A DNA stretch of 64,000 nucleotides. Origin: Dastarcus helophoroides. Its lineage: Eukaryota > Arthropoda > Insecta > Coleoptera > Bothrideridae. Shown here piece by piece: positions 10,901 to 22,900 of the stretch. The position numbers and the translations under genes are program-made. Position 1 is the first letter of the stretch. The number at the start of each line of letters is the position of its first letter. The notes under the pieces were generated by a model that was not told the origin of the DNA, did no database searches, and worked only from the letters and a program-made list of their open reading frames with translations. Where the stretch lies: positions 25,997,226 through 26,061,225 of the forward strand of contig CM053334.1 in assembly GCA_028583605.1 (NCBI GenBank), given 5' to 3'.

Positions 10901-12176
10901 AATTAAGAAGTCAATTCGAATTAGTGACATTGATGTCATTTTCCTGTTCCCGTTCCAGATAGAGGAGTATTTTTCTGTTCCACTTTCAAATGGAGGAGTA
11001 TTTTGGTGAAGGCCGAACATATTCCGAAGGCCAAACACCTAAGTGGCACTGCGAGAGTCTGCATTGCGAGAGTCCCAAGAGATCTGAGATTGGATTAATT
11101 GAGCTTGGTTTAATTTTTTGAAGGAGATTTATTTTAATATTCTGCTTGATCTTAAACTGTGTGAAAATTAAAGACTTATTTATTAATTTATTTGTGTCAA
11201 GTTAAATGGTACTTAACAAGGTTTTAATATTACATTGACTTTCCTGTATTATTAATTAATTTGTTTTTTCCTGTAAATTTGAAATACCTTTGCAATTTGT
11301 TAAGGATAAAGAGAAAAAGCTGCTTCTTGCTTTCAAATTGATTAGTTTTTCTGTAACAAAAAATATCCACATTAGGCAATTTTGAAAATTACATATAATA
11401 ATTCAAAGGGCTCACTGAAAGTCGGTAAGGCTTTGCACAAAATTGCTTTCAATAAGAAGGGTGAATCGAGGAAGATAAGGAAAGCGTTGCGCTCATTTTC
11501 TGGTTTCGAATTTGATAAGAACTCTTAAAAATATAGGCAAAAATTATGTGATATTAGAGAAAGTTTAAATTTTGCTGATTTGGTTGCTATTTGTCATATA
11601 TTAGAATTTGATTTTACCGGTTCAAATGATAAAGTTGTGGAACCATATTTGTTCTTTCATTAATGACTTAAGGGTTAATGATAAAGAAGCAGAATTAGAC
11701 GAAGACGATAAAGAAGACTTACACGAAGAAGAAAAATTGGAAGCCGACAGAATTGATGTAGGGGCTGTAGACGGAGCCACTAAAAAGAAGAAAGTAACAC
11801 AAACACCTGGAAAGGATTGGATTCTTTTTCATTAACTTTTAGAGATGTTGAAGATGCATAAGACCTTTTGACGGAAACGACGATTATCCAGTTGAGAGAT
11901 GGTTCTTGGATTTTGAAGAAATTGCTAACTTGACTGGCTGAAATGATCTGCAAAAACTGATTTTTGCAAAAAGATTATTAAAAGGACATACTACGATAAA
12001 ATGTTTGTTCAGTCAGCAAAAGGAATAAAGACATTGTTAACTTTAAAAAAGAAACTAAAAGATGAATTAAAAATAAAAATTTATGGAGCACAAATCCACA
12101 AATTGTTGATAACTAGAAAAAAGAAAAGAGAAGAATCTGTTCAAGAATATGAATTAATTATAAGAGAAATTGGAAG

Positions 12177-12351
12177 TAGGGCTAATTTTGGTGAAACGGA
12201 CTGGTCCTAGGTTATCTTCAAAACTTGAAATACAAAAATTGTCCCATGCAACCAAAAAAGACTAAAAAACACAAAAAAAGGTTGCTCTAACGCGTTTCGA
12301 CAGTCAAGGTATCATCTTCAGAAAGATTTTAGGACACTAGGGCTAATGTTG
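12177..12351 (-). mobile_element. H2 element inserted in gypsy gag, with target duplication
   Basis: The insert (about 12191-12337, 147 bp) interrupts the gag frame between SRAN and its continuation. Flanks read TAGGGCTAATTTTG (12177-12190) and TAGGGCTAATGTTG (12338-12351), a 14-bp duplication with one mismatch. If the element's first TG is counted as its own, the duplication is 12 bp. The hammerhead-like motif lies on the minus strand at about 12283-12325, with CTGAAGA, a stem II, GAAACGCGTT and AGAG all present. The gag frame is otherwise collinear across the insertion, which confirms the boundaries. Confidence 0.85.
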
Positions 12352-12918
12352 AAAATGAAGTGGTGATGCAGTACATTATTGACATTGATTACGATAATAC
12401 GTCAGATAAAATTATTCTATATGGAGCTAGCAATTTTTCCGATTTTAAGGAAAACCAAAACTGTACAATCAAATAACGACGACTAACACATATAATCGTA
12501 AAAGAAGACATAACATAATTTGGAAAATAATGGTCGAGGGTCGAGGTCAAATGAAGACAATCAAAGAAAAAGGAAAACCCAGGAGTTACCAGAATTTATT
12601 TTGTTTTAATTGAGGAGCGAAAGGTCATAGATCTACAAACTGTCCAAATAAAGAAAAAGGTACAAAGTGTTTTACCTACCAAAAATTTGGTCATGTAGCA
12701 AAAAAATTGTCCCCAGAATTTGTCTAAAGGAAAAGATCGATACCTCATTAGCACTGACAACCGTCGAAGCAGTACCAACAAACGAATTAAAACCCATAAT
12801 TGACGGAATGCAATTATTAGCACTTTTTGATACTGGAAGTGACATTAGTACTATAACATTGGAGCGAATTAAGCGATGACAATGAGATCTTTCTATAAAA
12901 ACATTATTATTAATGAAA

Positions 12919-13124
12919 AAGGTGTACCGCTGGAAGTTTTCTGGCCTAGTGTGGCCAGTTTGAGAGAGACGTTCTTCAGTTTTTCAACAAGGTTGGGTGA
13001 CTGAATGAATGACCAAGGACACCTCAATCACGGGGATAGCACAATGGGCCCGGAAAAAGTGGCCTAGGTGCTGGCCTAAACTTTAGGCAACCCACAACGA
13101 ATCCAGAATCCAGAAGAAGGTGTA
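12919..13124. mobile_element. Unidentified 190-bp insertion with 8-bp target duplication
   Basis: AAGGTGTA occurs at 12919-12926 and 13117-13124 around 190 bp of atypically GC-rich sequence. It contains CTGGCCTAGTGTGGCCAG (a short palindrome), GATAGCACAATGGGCCCGG and AAGTGGCCTAGGTGCTGGCC. Pol-like sequence resumes downstream (NDILSQVNI). No TIR or poly(A) is obvious. It could be a LINE end or a hAT-type MITE. Confidence 0.55.
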
Positions 13125-14545
13125 AACTTAAAAATTCATGGATTGCCGCTTGGTGCTTCTAATTTGAAAAGCATAATGGCAATGACATACTTTCTCAAGT
13201 CAATATCTATTTAAGTGAAGAGAAGTTTTCAAAAAAGACATCATTAATTTAAACCATATTAAAAGTGAAGAAAATCATATTTAAGTAAAAGAACTCGTTG
13301 AAGGGTACAAACCAGAGAAGACAAAAACGACAGATGTCAAAATGAAAGTAATCTTGAAAAATGAAGAACCCATATACAAGCTCAGAAGATTGTCAGCTCC
13401 TGAAATGAAAGAGGTAGAAAAACAAAGAGGGGAATGGTTAGAAGAAGGGATAAGTTCATAAGATTTTGCCAGCTCTCTTGTATTAGTTAAAAAGAAAGAT
13501 GGTCGAACATTTGCTGTGATTATAAATCTTTCAACAAAAATATTTTCAAAGATAGATTTTCTCTTCCTCTTCCTTTTATATGTTCCAGAATGATGCAAGT
13601 GGATACATTGAGTCCTAACCCAGTAATGTTTACAATAAATAATGGTTTACCACCAAAATAATTGATGACTCTTCCAAATTTACATGGTTATATTTAAGGA
13701 AATTGACAACAAGTTTGGAAACTGTTAATTGTTTGAAAAAAACAACAACAGATGTTTGGAGATCCCTCCAAGATCCTAAAAGATAAAGGCACTGCGTTTA
13801 CTGGTAAAGAATTTAAAGATAATTGCGATGATGAAGAAATAGAACATTTATTAATAACCACTGGTATTCCATGCAAAAATGGTAAAATGAATCGAACTAT
13901 CATTCCAATAATTACAAAACTGAGTGCAAACGATCAGACAAAATGGTTCAAATTTGTTCATTGAGTGCAAAGAGCTATAAATACGATAGAAGAAGAAGTA
14001 GAGGTGCATCTTCGTTTGAAGTATTAGTAGAAGTGAGAAAGAAAAGTAAGGAAGAGATAAAAATGATCGAAATACTAAAAAAGGAAATTATAGAACAATT
14101 TGATAGAGAAACAGGAACTACGAATGGAAAGTGAGAAACAAATTCTCAAAGTTCAAGAGAAGAACCAAAGAACGCATAATGTGCGAAGAAGAAAACCCAG
14201 AAAATACAGATTGGAAGATCTGGTTGCTATTAAAAGAAAACAGTTTGGTTAGGGGTTGAAAATACGAAAAAGATTCCTAGGACCATGTGAAGTAATTAAG
14301 CAAAAAGCCAGTGAAAGAAATGACGTGGTTAAAATTGGTAACCATGAAGAACCAGGAGGTACAAATACATGCGCAGAGTATATGAAGCCTTCGGTAGATT
14401 ACTAAAGCGAATCTGAGTCGGATTCGGGGTCAAAATAGCTGAGTGTGAGATTCGGTTTTTGTTTAGTTTAATTTTCAATTATATTAAGTATTAAAATTCT
14501 ATGATTTTTTGTTGTCAGGGATATAATTTTTGTTGTTTAATAATA

Positions 14546-15797
14546 TTGGGTTGGCAAGAAAATAATTTCGTTTTTTTTTAATTAGACAGCGTTATTTAAA
14601 TCTATTTTGAATGAATTCTGTGGATGATGTTCTTTTTGATATTAGATAGATCGAGGTTCATTTTGAAGCACGTCGTGGGCGATTTTATTTGTCGCTGATA
14701 GTTGAGGTTCAATTTTAACAAAGAATATTTTCACCATATTTTACTTATTTATTTCTGTAAAGGGAGGAAAGCTGCAAAGACACATAAAGAAATATGTGAA
14801 GTTTATGGTAGTGGTTGCATAACAGAACGCACTTGTCAGAATTGGTTTAATAAATTCCGTTCTGGAGATTTTTCACTCAAAGATGACCAACGTTATGGTC
14901 GACCTACTAAAGTTGATATTAATTAAATTAATGACCTAATTAAAGAGGATCCTCATATAACTATTCGTGAGATTTCAGTGAGGTTAAATGTATCACACAC
15001 AACCATTGAAAATCACTTATAATGTCTTGGACTTGTTAAAAAGCTTGATATTTGGGTTCCCCATAAATTAAAAGATATTTACACAACCAGTCAATATTTG
15101 CGATACGCATCTTAGGCGCAATGAAAATGATCCCTTCTTGAAAAGAACCATTACTGGTGATGAAAAAGGGGTCACCGACAGTAACATCATTCGAAAGCGA
15201 TCATGGTCCAAGCACGATGAACCAGCACAAATCACATCAAAAGCTAAATTGCATCAAAAAAAGATCATGCTGACGTTTTGGTGGGATTATAAAGGTGTTG
15301 CGTATTTTCAGCTATTTTCAAGCAATCAGACAATCAATTCAGATGTGTACTGCCAACAGCTAATGAAACTGAATGAAGCAATCAAAGAAAAAATACCAGA
15401 ATTGGCAAATCGGAAAGGAATTGTGTTCCACCATGACAATGCTAGGCCTCACACATCTTTGGTTACTCGTGGGAAATTATTGGAGCTTGGTTGGGAAGTG
15501 ATGTCGCATCCCTCATATAGCCCTGACCTAGCACCACCTAATTACCATTTATTTCATAGTTTGCAGAATGAATGGTAAAATTTCCCAAATGATAGTGACC
15601 TTAAATCGCACTTGGTTCAATTTTTTTCTGAGAAGGATCAGAAATTCTATGAGCGCGGAATCATGAAGCTGCAAGAAAGAGAGCAAAAGGTCATTGAACA
15701 AAATGGAAAATACATAATTGATTAAAGTCTATTCTTTGTATTAAAAAAATGTGGTTTTTCATACAACAAAACCGAAATTACTTTCTTGCCAACCCAA
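14546..15797 (+). mobile_element. mariner transposon, 1252 bp, complete ends
   Basis: Inverted repeats TTGGGTTGGCAAGAAAATAA (left) and TTGGGTTGGCAAGAAAGTAA (reverse complement of the right end) are nearly identical and lie directly inside TA dinucleotides (14544-14545 and 15798-15799). The length is normal for a mariner. The element lies inside the gypsy 3' LTR, so it is the younger of the two. Confidence 0.95.
14702..15725 (+). pseudogene. mariner transposase, inactivated
   Basis: The N-terminal DNA-binding part reads KTHKEICEVYGSGCITERTC and NWFNKFRSGDFSLKD. A stop follows GRPTKVDIN, further stops occur near 15020 and 15113, and the frame shifts before TGDEKGV (first catalytic D, about residue 8 of the downstream frame). 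The second D is in FHHDNARPHTS. In the third position, where D34D transposases have PSDYHLF, this copy reads APPNYHLF, so the catalytic aspartate is asparagine. A stop after LQNEW precedes the normal C-terminal KDQKFYERGI-like end (about 15725). It is dead by several independent lesions. Confidence 0.9.
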
Positions 15798-15955
15798 TAA
15801 ATAAGGAGACGAGGTAGACAAAAGACACCAAAAAGGGGAGACGCTGTTTTTTCTCTCAGACGCTTCGCTGCATGATTTTTCTTTGTAATAACAAATACAA
15901 ATTGATGAATAAAGAGTCACTTGATATTAAATTTCATTAATTAAGCATTCCTAAA

Positions 15956-17779
15956 TATATATCTGTTTCAGTCATTGAGTTATTTCAATAAAATATTTTT
16001 GACAATAATTCAGATATTCTTAATTCATAAACTCGTAACAATAAACATAAAAGTGCAGAAATAATAACAGCAATGGTAAAAAAAATCCATAATTGAAATG
16101 TTACGTAACGGATGAGCGATTTCACTATTCCGACTATTCCCACACAAACAAATCTGAAGCCTTGCTCTAAGATTGTTTTTAATATTTAATGTTATTTCAA
16201 GTGTATCAAATTCTTCGCTATAACTTTTAAATCTTCGATGCAGTAACTAGTATTTTCTTGCCAGACGTACCGAAGTAGAAAACTATGCTTTTAAAGAAAC
16301 TTTATGACGTAATTCTTTGTTCTCTTTATTGCATTAAAAAGTTCGGATTTAACCCTAAATCTACTCATATTACAGAAAATAATAATTGGAAATACAAACA
16401 GATTAATTGAAAATCCGAGGCACTTATCTTAAAAGCGTATTTTTGGGATCAAAATAAGACTTTTTTTTATAAATCTCCTAAAATGTGTGTCCTAAAATAC
16501 ATTCTCTTTGAGCTACAGCTATCGTAAGTTGCGCAAGGAAGATCGATTATGTCAATTTGTGACTACAATTATTGATTTAATGATCTGGAAATTTGCAAGG
16601 TTCTGTTTGTTTTGGCCCTATATTTATTTTTTTGATTCAAAAGACTATTTAAAAGTGTGCAAAAAAAAGGAATATAACTGAGAGTATATATTTTTATGCG
16701 ACTTGAAATTGAGTGTATTTTACACCCATTAGAATAACTGAAGCCACAATTGAATTATTTCCTTAAATGCACGAACATCTTAACCTCTGAATTCTTTATT
16801 CATGCTAAATAAGTGAAATTTAATTGATTCTTTTTAATTCTCCTACAAGTTTAAATTAAGTTAGTGTTTTATAATTAACAAAGTTTAAGGAAATACTGTT
16901 AAGTTTACGTAGGTGGATTATCGGAATATATTTCGCGAATTCGGTCGCTTCATTATCTTTGACAATATTATGTTGAATAATACATTTGTCTTTGGAATGC
17001 TAATGGAAAAAATACGAGGCCTGACACCCCCTCTGAATAAATAATTTCGGAACGAAACCCTGAATTTCGCAAAGAGCACACGAGTTGTTGCTAAAATACA
17101 TCGTACAATTTAATGGGGGAAAAACCTAGAATTTGTTTTTCTTACATAATTAATAGTCATAACGCCATTGGAACACATTCGTAGGCATATAAGTTTTATA
17201 ATTTACAAATTATGTATTTACTTATTTATTTGTGGTTTCTGTATACCTATAACATATTCATTTAAACTAGTAAATACAAATCTTTGAATGTTATATTCTA
17301 TGATATGAACTCGCATAGATAACCTCGTGACATGTTATGCTAAACTGTGAAGATAGCTTTATTTGTTTAAAATGCGAACTGACTTTATACAAATATTAGG
17401 TCCTTTATTTGTTACTTTATCGATAATCTTTTAGCTTGATGATAATAAATCTAGCTGATGTGTACTACAAATGTTGTAACATCGATAAAATTCTATGAAT
17501 AATATATCATTGACCTCTTTAGATGTAAGCATCAACCGTGAAGATATCTTAAGTAGTTAGAAACGTAACCTTTTATGGTAATTAGCAGATTAACTCTGTT
17601 GAAATTATTAACTGTTCTATGGATAAATTGTGTCGATGATCTTTTAATCTCCAGCCTAATTTTAAAACTAACCTTTTGATCCGTAGAAGTCCGTTATAAA
17701 AACTGAAGATTAATTAATTACTCAGAAACGTATCAATGTTATCTTAAAATTAATCGTAAAAAAACTCACGTTGACAAAT
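15956..17779. other. 1.8 kb with no recognised feature
   Basis: This is AT-rich, non-repetitive sequence with only short open frames. It lacks the GTCGAAATTT words of neighbouring tracts and may be genuine single-copy intergenic DNA. No splice-flanked coding exon was convincing. Confidence 0.5.
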
Positions 17780-17781
17780 TA

Positions 17782-18837
17782 CACTGGTCAACACTGATTT
17801 TGTGACACGAACTCTGGTAGTTAATTGTGTTTGCACACCTACCCCCATCATGAAACCGTATTTTTTTTTCATTGCCCCTAGTTTCCTCGTGATAAGGTAA
17901 AATTTATTTTTGGAAATGTAGTCTATCCAAATTGTGGTCGTTTTTATTTAGGTCCATATATTATTAACATTTTAAAAATTTTTATCAGAAATAAAACATA
18001 AAATGATGATCATATTATTTCTTCATTTGAAGTTTTTGTATCATTAAATTTTGGGTACTTTTTATGTGAATGGGACACCAGAGATTAAAAAATCACAATT
18101 AGGAAAAAGTTTGTTCTACACGTCAATTTGTAACTAGAAAACCGTAAAGCTTTTACACTTGTAAGCTCTCTGGTATATTTCTACTACCACAGTCTCAGAC
18201 CACCACTTCATATCAAATTAGGCTTACCAAAAATTTTCTATAGAGGATGGGTCCCAATAAAAATGAATCTTTATATTTCCAAGAGGAAATTCCCTAGAAT
18301 GAGTGTAGCAGTAGTAGTAGAACCTCAAATTAAGAACATTAATAAGACTCATTGCTTAAAGAGAAATTAGATATTTTGAAAAAATCAGCATGGAGATGCT
18401 TCAAAAATTTAACTGGAAATTTTTTGATTTACCATAAGAGTGATATCTAAAGATATTTGGTTAACAAAGTTTTATTAGAGTATAAAACTTTGGGTTGCAA
18501 TATGGGGATCAAGATTGATTTTTTAGACACATATCTTGACTTTATTCCTACGAATTAGGGGGCTCTACGTGATAAGAACTGATAAACGTTTCATGTGGAC
18601 ATTCCAATAATGGAAAAATGTTATCAGGGCAGATTAAACTCAAGGGTGTTGACTGACTACTACTGCTTGATCAAGAGGGACCAATAATGTACATTTTTTA
18701 TGTAATATTTGTGGAGATCCATCATTTTTCGAACATTTAGAAAACAAATATGGTGGGTGGAGAAAATTTCAAAACTATTTATTTTAAATGACAACAACTA
18801 ACACTATTTCAAAATACAAAAGACCAGTTGACCAGTG
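17782..18837 (+). mobile_element. TIR element A (CACTGGTCAAC ends)
   Basis: CACTGGTCAAC at 17782 is matched by GTTGACCAGTG ending at 18837, each next to TA. The 1056-bp interior carries a decayed coding region, an (AGT)4 run at about 18307-18318, and close similarity to 46231-47191 (element B). The CACTG ends with a short duplication recall the CMC group (CACTA/Chapaev), but a TA-flanked Tc1/mariner-type derivative cannot be excluded. No transposase catalytic domain is visible, so this is a non-autonomous or internally deleted copy. Confidence 0.7.
18170..18710 (+). pseudogene. Vestige of an unnamed transposon-associated protein
   Basis: Pieces visible across frames are PLHIKLGLPK (about 18208), EKLDILKKSAWRCFKNL (about 18364), then a region equivalent to KIHFLDTYL in element B, FHVDIPIMEKCYQGRLN-like sequence (about 18590) and LLDQEGP-like sequence. 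The order PLHIKLGL / AWRAFKN / KIHFLHSHLDYFP / GERFHQDI / MEKRYQG is a conserved arrangement I recognise from many repeated arthropod proteins without an agreed name. Function is unknown to me. Stops and frameshifts are frequent. Confidence 0.6.
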
Positions 18838-18839
18838 TA

Positions 18840-20960
18840 ATTAATAGATGTTGTTAACGTTAACGTTTTACTTTTTTCTCGAGATTTCAATAACTGAAAT
18901 ATTTTCAATTTAATTTTTTTGAAATGGTGTTCTTTTCTCGAACTGTAGATTTTTTTTCTTAAAATTCAAAATCTAAGCTTTTCTCTCCAAACCTATTCAA
19001 AGAATTATTTTTTTATAAATTCGAGTTTTCTAGAATTTTATTTGTTACCGTTTTTTTTAATTTTGATAACTCACGATGGGATTTTTTCAGATACATTTTT
19101 ACAAGTGTAGCAAACTTATAAGTGGCGGCTCTAAGCTAAAATAAGTGGGGGTGCTGCTTCAGAAAATATTCAGCTTTTGTGTCAAATTCAAACTGAATCA
19201 TTATTAAATTTTTAAAAGTTTTTATTTATATATTAAATTTATTTTCTACATAATTTTGCAAATTTTTGGAAAACAGTCGAAATTACAAGATGAAAATTGT
19301 AGTTTCTATAAAAAAGGGTTTTATTTTCCAAAAACCGTTAAACATTCATCAAGGTTTTGGTAAAAAAATTAAAAATTTGAAATTATATTTTAGCATTTTT
19401 GAAAAAATCTTCAAATTTGAAACACAGGTTTAAACGATATTTCAATAAAAAGTATTCAGCTTCTGGATTACAGTCAAAAAAGTGATAAAACATCGAAATT
19501 TGAAGATAAAATTCTAAATATCGGGAAAAAAGTCGAAATTTACAGAAAAAAAAAATTTAACCTTAGGAAAACTCTCGAAATAACTCTGGCATTAAAACAG
19601 ACCTAAAACTTATAATTTTAAAAAATAGAATTAAAATTTAAAATGAAGCTTTCAAAACAGCGTCAATATCTTTTCGGAAAAATAAAAATCGTTAATTTAT
19701 AATTTTAGATTAGGAAAAATATAATTTGAATGTGTAAAATGGAAATATTTTGAAGAAAGTTATCCTAATTTACAAAAATATTGAAAAAATTTTGAAATAT
19801 AGTCGACAAAAATAGTCAACAATTTCAAAAAATATAGAAATTAAATAAAATAGAAATTTTCAAAAAAAAATGTTTAAAGATACCCAAAATTTTGAAAAGA
19901 TGGAGAAATTTTTAAAAATACTAAAAATTTTGGAAGAAAATCCAAATATTTTAAAAATAAAAACTTCGCCAAAAATTAAAAATTTTGAAAAATATCCCAA
20001 TCTTTAAAAGCATTAATTTTTTTTTTTAATCGGAACAAGGTGGAGCTTTAATAAAAGTCGAAAATTTATGAAAAAGTCCAGATTTTACAAAAATTCGACA
20101 TTTTTAAAAATTTTTGAAGAAAAATTTCATTTTTCAAAAAGGTCAAGATGTTCAAAAAGTCGAAGTTATGAAATAATTTCGAAAATTTGGTAACAGTCGA
20201 GGTTTTAACTTTATAGGGAAAAAAGGAATGTTAAAGAAAATTGAAATTTTCAAGAAAACTGAAGATTGGAAAAAAATGGAAAGCAGAATTCTAAAAGGGT
20301 AAGATTTGAAATAAAATGAAAAATTTCAAAAACGTCGAAATTTTGAAAAAAAAACCAGCTTTTAAAAACTCCATATTTTTAAAGAAATAAGAAATTTAAA
20401 AAAGTTGAAAAATTACCAAAATTAAAAAGAAATCAAAATTTCCAAAAAAAAGCTGACAATTTCGAAAAACCCTAAACAAAAAAAGAACTTCTCGAAGAAA
20501 ATAGTAGGAAATTTCAAAAACGTTTAAATAAAAATTTTCCCGAGGACACCGACTGCGGTAGCAATAGCTTTGACAAGATTAATAGTGTTTTTATAAATTG
20601 ATGTAAAACAGGTGGAATTTTTCGTAAAAATCTTAAATTTGAAAGGTCACAATTTGTAATCGCCATAATTAAAAAAGCAGAAATTTTCGAAAAAGTCAAA
20701 GGTTTCAAAAATCGGAATAAAAAAAAACATTTTGAAAAAAGCCGAAATTTTTAAGTTCCAAATTTCAAAAAAGAGAACTTTCGACAAGAATAAAATTTTG
20801 AAAACAAAAAATTGATAAAAAACTCGATATTATCAAACACAGTTAAAACAGCAATTTAAAATTTTCTACAGGAAAGCCAAAATTTAGAAAAAACACGAAA
20901 TTGTCAAAAAATTTAAATTTTGAAAAAAGTCATTACATTAAATGTTATCAGTAATTTCAA
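18840..20960. repeat. Degenerate AT tract, A-rich strand mostly on +
   Basis: GTCGAAATTT, AAAATTTTGAAAA and CAAAATTTT-like words recur irregularly for 2.1 kb. The first 250 bp have the opposite polarity. No coding signal was found. Confidence 0.6.
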
Positions 20961-21840
20961 GTGTAAACTGGGGGTGCTGCAGAAACTTATTACATTAATC
21001 ATAGATATTTAGTCGTTAATAAAAAATAGCTTAGCAGAAAAAAATCGCTTCACATTCTTAGTTAAGAGAACTTCGTATACCAAAAAGGAAGTATTTTTTT
21101 CACATTTTTACTGCGCATTTCCGCCATATTAATTGCCCTTACTAATGTTACTAATTGTTTTGTTCCAATTTACAATCATTAAAATATAATATAGATTTAC
21201 ATGAGCTACACTTAATATAATATCGAAGGTAAATAAACCGTTCAATTATCGCAATGGTAAATGGGGTCAAACAAGTGTAAAACAAATGTGATATAAAAAC
21301 CACATATGGCATTAATGGAATAATTACAACGATTTTGATATAATAATTTAGAATAAATACAAACACAGAATTGGCCCCAGATAAAAATTATTACATAATA
21401 AATTGTATTATCATTCCCTAATTATTATCTTATGCTATCATTTGTTTTCTAAAAGACTATCGAAGAGTGAGGTAGGTCGTAACTTGAATTGCATAAGTCC
21501 TTGTCCTTTTTATGTAATTCGTATGTGAGAGAGTTAACGGAATGCTACATTTATTCAATTAAATATTATTCATGTGTACATCATATCCATATCATGCAGC
21601 CAACAGAAAAGAGTCTAATAAAGAAATAATGACTGAAAATTTTTCTTTTCAGTAGGTGCACATCTTTGAAATATTTTAAAACGTATAGTTGGTTTTTCCT
21701 GCAAACCATCCCTTCTTAGCTGAATAATCATACTGTTTGTTGGAGGTAAATGGTAGCAAATTTCAACATTTAAGAAAATAATATTTCTGTGAATCGTAAT
21801 AATGTCTTTGGCGTATTCTCCATGGGAGCCGGGAAAGCAC
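20961..21840. other. No recognised feature
   Basis: Ordinary AT-rich sequence between two degenerate tracts. There are short open frames only, and no TIR pair or RNA gene was seen. Confidence 0.45.
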
Positions 21841-22900
21841 AGATTTCCTCATCGAAATTTTACTTCTATCTAAAAAAAATCAATAAAATTTAAACTTCTT
21901 TAAAATTAGATTTTTCAAAATTTTGACATTTTTAAAATTTTCTACCCATTTCCAAATTTTTGATTTTTTTGAAAATTTCGACTTTTTACCATCAAAAGTT
22001 CAATTCTTTCTTGAAGTTGACAATTTTCAGAATACCGGCTTTTTTTAATTTTGTCTTTCTTTTTAAAATTTTTACTTTTTAGAATGTTCTACCTACTTCC
22101 AAAATGTTCATTTTTTTGAATATTTCAACCATTTACCATACATTTTCCCTTTTTCAGAATACCCGCTATTTTTTAGATTTCGACGACTTTTTTTCAAAAT
22201 TGTGACTTTTTGAAAATTTTCTACCTATTTCCAAAATATCCATTTTCAACCTTTTATCATCAAAATTTCTATTTTTTTCCGGAAGTTGACATTCTTCAGA
22301 ATACCGGCCTCTTTTAAAATTTTGACCGTTTTTTTAAATTTTGACCGTTTTTCAAAATTTTGACCGTGTGTCAAAATGTAAACCTTATTTGAAAAATTCT
22401 AGTTTTTTTTAATTTCGACTTTTTTTCAAAATATTTACTTTCTAACGAATTTTCCACAATTGTGAACTAATTTTTTTAAATTTACCTTTTCTCCAAAATT
22501 GTGATTCTTTTTTAAAACTGACATTTTAAATTGAGAATTTTAAAAATTTTGAACGAATTTAGCTAAAACAAATTCGAGAACATTTTGACTTTTTTTTAAG
22601 TTTCGGAAATTTTGACAAAATTTCAACCTTCTCCCAATATTCTGAATTGTTTTTTTAAAATTTTGACTTGTTTGCAAATTCGATTATATTGAAATATTTT
22701 TTTCTGAAAACATTGACCTTGCCTGCTTATTCATTCAACTTTTTTCTCCAAACATTTATTTTAACGTTCAAATATAAAATTCAAAAATATTGTTTTATCT
22801 GAATATTTCCTAATAATTTTGATATTTTTATTACTTTGTCTCGAGATTTCAATTTGTTATCGGAATTTTTTTATAAAATTTAGAGTTTGTTTTAAAACCT
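21841..22900. repeat. Degenerate AT tract, T-rich strand on +
   Basis: The same word family as the other tracts but in reverse polarity (AAAATTTTGACC, TTTCGACTTTTT, TTTTCAAAATT). GAATACCGGC recurs three times about 140 bp apart (near 22032, 22156, and 22300), which hints at an older tandem periodicity. Confidence 0.6.

Larger units (their letters stand above)
11400..14405 (+). pseudogene. gypsy gag-pol remnant
   Basis: In order: gag-like sequence (about 11400-12580) with QEYELIIREIGSRAN; a nucleocapsid CCHC pair (about 12600-12715), CFN*GAKGHRSTNC and CFTYQKFGHVAKK, where one cysteine codon is a stop and the final cysteine is lost; a protease with LFDTGSD (about 12825); NDILSQVNIYLSEEKFS (about 13180) leading to an RT N-terminus with VLVKKKDGRTFAV (about 13480); then an abrupt jump to integrase with DKGTAFTGKEFKDNCDDEE (about 13785) and TGIPCKNGKMNRTIIPI; and a C-terminal tail ending near EYMKPSVDY (about 14400). 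RT motifs from the catalytic YxDD on, and RNase H, are absent. Confidence 0.8.
10498..15955 (+). mobile_element. Ty3/gypsy LTR retrotransposon, decayed, with nested insertions
   Basis: Two related terminal repeats (10498-10766 and 14444-15955, the latter split by a mariner) enclose gag-, protease-, reverse transcriptase- and integrase-like remnants in that order. Integrase follows the RT, as in Ty3/gypsy elements. Three younger insertions lie inside: an H2 element (12191-12337), a 190-bp insert (12927-13116) and a mariner (14546-15797). I saw no envelope-like gene. The frame is broken many times and most of the RT palm and RNase H is missing, so the copy is dead. Confidence 0.85.
14444..15955 (+). 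repeat. 3' LTR, split by a mariner
   Basis: The LTR begins TGTGAGATTCGG at 14444, is interrupted after TTTAATAATA, and resumes at 15800 with AATAAGGAGACGAGG, ending ATTCCTAAA at about 15955. Without the 1.25-kb mariner and one TA it is about 258 bp, close to the 5' LTR. The two LTRs differ at many positions, so the gypsy insertion is old. Confidence 0.8.

Noticed and set aside
10498..15955. An envelope-bearing retrovirus-like element
   Set aside because: After the integrase tail the sequence enters the 3' LTR directly; there is no third open frame.
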